Of a stretch of 7,693 bases of DNA, positions 4,827-7,693 are shown in pieces. This DNA comes from Bacillota bacterium. GTDB taxonomy: Bacteria > Bacillota > Clostridia > Oscillospirales > Acutalibacteraceae. The notes under the pieces were generated by a model that was given only the letters and a program-made list of their open reading frames with translations, did no database searches and had not been told where the DNA came from. The stretch covers positions 1 through 7,693 of the forward strand of contig JAEWUH010000054.1 in the NCBI GenBank assembly GCA_023397245.1, written 5' to 3'. The position numbers were made by a program, and so were the translations under genes. Position 1 is the first letter of the stretch. Each line of letters starts with the position of its first letter.

Positions 4827-5870
4827 GGATGCCTTCCCGTCGCCGAAGGGCTGCGCGGAACGCGCACTGTGGTCAACCGCGGTGTGCAGCGCTTTTTCAA
4901 GGATATCCGCGGTCTCCAGCTTTGCGAGTACGTTCCAGTTTCCTTTCAGGGTTTCCACCCATTCGGTCTCCTGCCGCAGCGTGATGCAAGGAACCTCCAT
5001 GAACCACGCCTCCTTCTGAAGCCCGCCGGAGTCTGTCAGCACTTGGCACGCGCCGGAGGTAAGAAGCAGCATTTCGAGGTAGCCGACCGGGTCGATCAGC
5101 TTAATATTTTTAAAGCCGCGTTTCTGAATCGCCTGTTCGGCGAGCGGCCTTGTTCTTGGGTGGATGGGCAGCACCACAGTCTGCGGGAGCTGTTCGAACG
5201 CCTCAAAAATACGGATGACCGCGTCTAAGCCGCCGTCCGTCGTTTCCGCGCGGTGCAGGGTGGCAAGGCGGTACTGCTTCGGTTCGAGCCCAAGCTGACC
5301 GTAAATCGCGGTTTTCTGCGGGTTGTTCCGCGCCACATTCAGAAAATGCAGGACGGAATCCAGCATAACGTCGCCGCATACGCTGACCCCCGCCGTTACG
5401 CCCTCTTTTTTGAGGTTGTCCGCGGCCGTCTGTGTGGGGCAGAACAGCCATTTTGAAATATGGTCGGTGAGTACGCGGTTCTGTTCCTCCGGCATACGCA
5501 TATTGTAGGAGCGCAGCCCGGCTTCCACGTGGGCAACTGGGATATGCAGCTTGGAGGCGGCCAGAGCGCCCGCAAGGGTGGAGTTGGTATCGCCGTAAAC
5601 CAGCAGGATATCCGGTTTTTCCTCCAGAATCACGTCTTCGATCTTCATCAGCATTTCGCCGGTCTGATGCCCGTGTGTACCGGAACCGACGCCCAGATTG
5701 TAGGCGGGCTTCGGGATATTCAGCTCCTCGAAAAACACGTCGGACATATTGCGGTCGTAATGCTGGCCGGTATGGACAAGCACCTCGGTGCAAACCGGTT
5801 TTAACGCCGCGGAAACCACAGACGCCTTGACAAACTGCGGTCTTGCGCCGACTACCGTTACGATTTTCAT
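4785..5870 (-). CDS. wecB: UDP-N-acetylglucosamine 2-epimerase, non-hydrolysing (WecB/WbpI type)
   Basis: A cytoplasmic 361-aa enzyme that interconverts UDP-GlcNAc and UDP-ManNAc, or a 2,3-diacetamido uronate equivalent. Numbering from the longer ATG at 5882, it shows GARPQFVKAS 12-21, HTGQHYD 37-43, YGDTNS 96-101 (acid D98), VEAGLRS 119-125 (E120), MPEEQNR 130-136 (E134), HRAE 210-213 (catalytic His-Arg), HPRTR 241-245 and LTDSGGLQKEA 282-292. The start at 5870 is preferred: AAAGGA lies 11 nt before it, whereas that same sequence touches the ATG at 5882. The segment LRQETEWVETL replaces the classical LRxxTERPE of WecB, and HRAE is followed by T rather than the common N, so it may belong to a WbpI-like branch. 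It starts 15 nt after the oxidoreductase gene. Family certain, exact substrate uncertain. Confidence 0.92.
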   Translation of the reverse strand: MKIVTVVGARPQFVKASVVSAALKPVCTEVLVHTGQHYDRNMSDVFFEELNIPKPAYNLGVGSGTHGHQTGEMLMKIEDVILEEKPDILLVYGDTNSTLAGALAASKLHIPVAHVEAGLRSYNMRMPEEQNRVLTDHISKWLFCPTQTAADNLKKEGVTAGVSVCGDVMLDSVLHFLNVARNNPQKTAIYGQLGLEPKQYRLATLHRAETTDGGLDAVIRIFEAFEQLPQTVVLPIHPRTRPLAEQAIQKRGFKNIKLIDPVGYLEMLLLTSGACQVLTDSGGLQKEAWFMEVPCITLRQETEWVETLKGNWNVLAKLETADILEKALHTAVDHSARSAQPFGDGKASQKIAAMLSQAPGV

Positions 5871-5879
5871 GGTATCTAT

Positions 5880-5887
5880 CATCCTTT
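5880..5887 (-). promoter_or_regulatory. Ribosome site deciding the epimerase start
   Basis: On the minus strand AAAGGATG spans 5887-5880 and overlaps the preceding gene's TAA. It abuts the ATG at 5882 with no spacer, so ribosomes would more likely use the ATG at 5870, where the protein begins MKIVTVVGARPQF as relatives do. Confidence 0.55.
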
Positions 5888-6986
5888 AGTTTACTTTTAC
5901 GTCGCTGCTGGACATCTCCAGAGTGGAAAAGCTGAGGTCGTCGAATTTGACCGCTGTTCCGGCCTTCTGTGATTGATAGGCAGCCAGAATGATCTTCATG
6001 GCCTTGATGGCTTCGGTTCCGCTCACGAGCGGGTCGGTATGGGTATTGACCGCGTTGATGTAATTGGCGTAAAGCAGATTGTGACCGCTGCCGTACACAT
6101 CCTTAGGGTCGGTGCCGGCGAGCGCCGCAACCTTTTCATCCTGCGCGGCGGGCTTTTCAAAGTTCCAGGTTTCCACGCGGTTGACCGCAAGGCCGCCGAT
6201 AACCGCGCAGCCCGTGCCGCCGAAAATGGAAAGCGTTTCTTCCAGATTCTTCGGATATACGTCCGCGGTTCCTTCCACAATACCGATTGCGCCGTTCTTG
6301 AAGCGGATAAGAATCGCGCCGAAGTCCTCGGCCTGAATATCGCGCAGATAATTTCCGGTCATCGCCATGACGGTATCCGGTTCGCCGCCCAGATTCCACT
6401 GGAGGAGGTCGATGTTATGGATGCACTGGTTCATCAGGGTGCCGCCGTCCTGTGCCCATGTGCCGCGCCACGGAGCCTGCTCGTAATAGGGCATGCCGCG
6501 GTTCCACAGGATGCGCGCGGTGCCGTTCACCAGCTTGCCGAAACGTCCGTCCTCAAGCGCTTTGTGCAGCTCCTGAATCGGGGCGTTGAAACGGTTCTGG
6601 TGGCAGACGCCCAGCGTAACGCCGTGTTCCTTCGCCTCGCAGATCATCTGCTCCGCGTCGGCGGTACTCAAAGCCATCGGCTTTTCAATCAGAACGTTTT
6701 TGCCCTTTCGGATGCAGTACAGCGCGATTTCGGCATGGTAGCCGCTCTCGGTCGCGATGGAGCAGCAATCGATTTCCTGTTCCTCCAGCGCTTTTTTATA
6801 ATCGGAATAAATCAGCGGCTTTACGCCGGATTTCTCAAAATAATCATTCGCTTTCTTTTCCGCATTCTCCAAAACCGGGTCGCAGACGGCCGCCAGCTCC
6901 ATATTATCGGAGTTTGCAAGCGCGGCGGCGATATGATTCTTTGAAATTCTTCCGCACCCGATGAGTGCAAAACGTAATTTTTTCAT
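5886..6986 (-). CDS. Gfo/Idh/MocA-family oxidoreductase, possible nucleotide-sugar 3-dehydrogenase
   Basis: A 366-aa NAD(P)-dependent sugar oxidoreductase. The N-terminal Rossmann fold has FALIGCGRIS at 6-15 and the acidic residue D36 ending strand two. EKP (101-103) is the family's cofactor and catalytic motif. The C-terminal alpha/beta domain carries GGTLMNQCIHNIDLLQW (181-197), with H190 and D193 in the usual catalytic positions. It lies between the nucleotide-sugar 6-dehydrogenase and the 2-epimerase genes. That setting suggests oxidation at C3 of a UDP-GlcNAc uronate, as done by WbpB/WlbA. However, it lacks the AGYIAPRHMKAI start remembered for those proteins, so it is only an analogue by context. 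The last ~15 residues (LEMSSSDVKVN) are a polar tail. GAGGAGA precedes the ATG by about 7 nt. Family firm, substrate inferred. Confidence 0.87.
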   Translation of the reverse strand: MKKLRFALIGCGRISKNHIAAALANSDNMELAAVCDPVLENAEKKANDYFEKSGVKPLIYSDYKKALEEQEIDCCSIATESGYHAEIALYCIRKGKNVLIEKPMALSTADAEQMICEAKEHGVTLGVCHQNRFNAPIQELHKALEDGRFGKLVNGTARILWNRGMPYYEQAPWRGTWAQDGGTLMNQCIHNIDLLQWNLGGEPDTVMAMTGNYLRDIQAEDFGAILIRFKNGAIGIVEGTADVYPKNLEETLSIFGGTGCAVIGGLAVNRVETWNFEKPAAQDEKVAALAGTDPKDVYGSGHNLLYANYINAVNTHTDPLVSGTEAIKAMKIILAAYQSQKAGTAVKFDDLSFSTLEMSSSDVKVN

Positions 6987-7027
6987 TCAGATTCTCCTCG
7001 TATCAGATAGTAAGTCCCTGCACAAAA

Positions 7028-7057
7028 TTCCCCCGTAACTTTTGCGAAACGGGGGAA
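7028..7057 (-). terminator. Intergenic hairpin, weak terminator or attenuator
   Basis: TTCCCCCGT (7028-7036) and ACGGGGGAA (7049-7057) form a perfect 9-bp stem with a 12-nt loop. On the minus strand the stem is followed by TTTT then G, a short T-run. It sits 8 nt after the dehydrogenase stop and before the oxidoreductase gene. No promoter is evident between the hairpin and that gene, so partial termination or mRNA-end protection inside the operon is more likely than full termination. Confidence 0.55.
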
Positions 7058-7064
7058 GAAAATC

Positions 7065-7693
7065 TTATAAAAGTTCGATATTGGAACGGTCGGCAACGTC
7101 CTTCATGGCGTTCCTTGTATCAAAGACCGCTTTGGAAAGCTTTTGAATCTTATTGTAATCAAAGTTGGAATGCGCGGTGCAGATAATCACGATATCGGCT
7201 TCTTTCAGCATCGCGTCCGTAAGCTCCTTTGCGCCGGTGTGGACAGCGCCCTTGTGCTTGTACTCCGGAATGAACGGATCGTAGAAAGTGGTTGCCGCGC
7301 CCTGTTCGTTAAGGCGGTCAATCACGTTCAGCGCCGGGCTTTCGCGGTAATCGTCGATATCTGCTTTATAGGCTACGCCCAGAACCAGCACTTTTGCGCC
7401 GTTCATGGCTGTTTTGTTCCGGTTAAGCACCTTCATGGCGCGGTCTACCACATATTCCGGCATACCGGTGTTGATCTCGCCGGAGGTTTCGATCAGGCGG
7501 GTATGGTAGTCAAACTCGCGCGCTTTCCATGCAAGATAGAACGGGTCGAGCGGGATGCAGTGTCCGCCGAGGCCCGGGCCCGGATAGAAAGCCTGGAAGC
7601 CGTAGGGCTTCGTCTTGGCGGCGTCGATAACCTCCCAGACATTGATGCCCATGCGGTTGCAGATGATGGCCATTTCGTTGGCAAGGCCGATAT
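7065..7693 (-). CDS. UDP-GlcNAc 6-dehydrogenase type (WbpA/TviB), C-terminal part
   Basis: The C-terminal ~209 residues of a nucleotide-sugar dehydrogenase; the N-terminal NAD domain lies beyond the right edge. The reading frame is open to the edge, and the internal ATG at 7673 is not the start. The enzyme oxidises the C6 hydroxyl of a UDP-sugar to a carboxylate with two NAD. Visible features are the central-domain helix ANEMAIICNRMGINVWEVID, the catalytic loop YPGPGLGGHCIPLDPFYL with the nucleophilic Cys, then the UDP-binding domain with KVLVLGVAYKADIDDYRESP and FYDPFIPEY. The KTKPYGFQAFYPGPGLGGHC stretch and FYLAWKAR point to the UDP-GlcNAc/UDP-ManNAc branch (WbpA, TviB, WecC-like) rather than UDP-glucose dehydrogenase. 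It is the first gene of the polysaccharide operon visible here; its promoter is outside the window. Confidence 0.92.
   Translation of the reverse strand, partial: IGLANEMAIICNRMGINVWEVIDAAKTKPYGFQAFYPGPGLGGHCIPLDPFYLAWKAREFDYHTRLIETSGEINTGMPEYVVDRAMKVLNRNKTAMNGAKVLVLGVAYKADIDDYRESPALNVIDRLNEQGAATTFYDPFIPEYKHKGAVHTGAKELTDAMLKEADIVIICTAHSNFDYNKIQKLSKAVFDTRNAMKDVADRSNIELL

Noticed and set aside
5973..6944. Open frame of 323 codons on the plus strand, opposite the Gfo/Idh oxidoreductase.
   Set aside because: It mirrors a well-supported gene in GC-rich codons, has no recognisable motif and no convincing ribosome site; it is an antisense shadow.

Overview
The window looks like chromosome of a Gram-positive anaerobe of the Clostridia, possibly the Oscillospiraceae/Ruminococcaceae. 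This is inferred from strong AGGAG-type ribosome binding sites, TATAAT/TGnTATAAT promoters, an SdpR/SdpI pair, a YhfC-type membrane protease and moderate GC in the coding regions. The species cannot be named from the sequence alone.

Layout. (1) Positions 1-1878, plus strand: a three-gene unit of an ArsR-type repressor (SdpR-like), an SdpI-like membrane protein overlapping it by 11 nt, and, 49 nt on, a YhfC-type intramembrane protease. A TTGACA/TATTAT promoter with a perfect 15-bp palindrome over its -10 box precedes it, which suggests autoregulation. (2) 1894-2512, plus strand: a family 4 (Fe-S) uracil-DNA glycosylase with its own extended -10 promoter. (3) About 2513-3220: an IS200-type insertion sequence (tnpA only, minus strand) that appears intact. 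Similar hairpins lie at both ends, and a 16-bp inverted repeat brackets the tnpA promoter and covers its ribosome binding site. It sits directly behind the glycosylase stop codon and in front of a strong bidirectional terminator (3236-3268). (4) 3375-7693, minus strand: a surface-polysaccharide operon read right to left. It holds a nucleotide-sugar 6-dehydrogenase (WbpA/TviB type, cut by the window edge), a Gfo/Idh/MocA oxidoreductase, a non-hydrolysing UDP-GlcNAc 2-epimerase (WecB/WbpI type) and a GT4 glycosyltransferase (WbuB type).

How the parts work together. The minus-strand genes fit conversion of UDP-GlcNAc into an acidic N-acetylmannosamine-type sugar nucleotide, possibly a 2,3-diacetamido uronic acid as in the Pseudomonas Wbp pathway, followed by transfer of a sugar to a lipid-linked glycan. 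The aminotransferase and acetyltransferase that the full Wbp route needs are not in the window. The plus-strand sdpR-sdpI-yhfC group resembles a bacteriocin immunity or membrane-stress module without a toxin gene.

No wholly new system is evident. The items most worth a second look are the read-through protection architecture of the IS200 element, the operator and duplicated flanks at the sdpR promoter, the orphan sdpRI-protease module, and a diverged tandem repeat that copies the 3' end of the epimerase gene into the following intergenic space.
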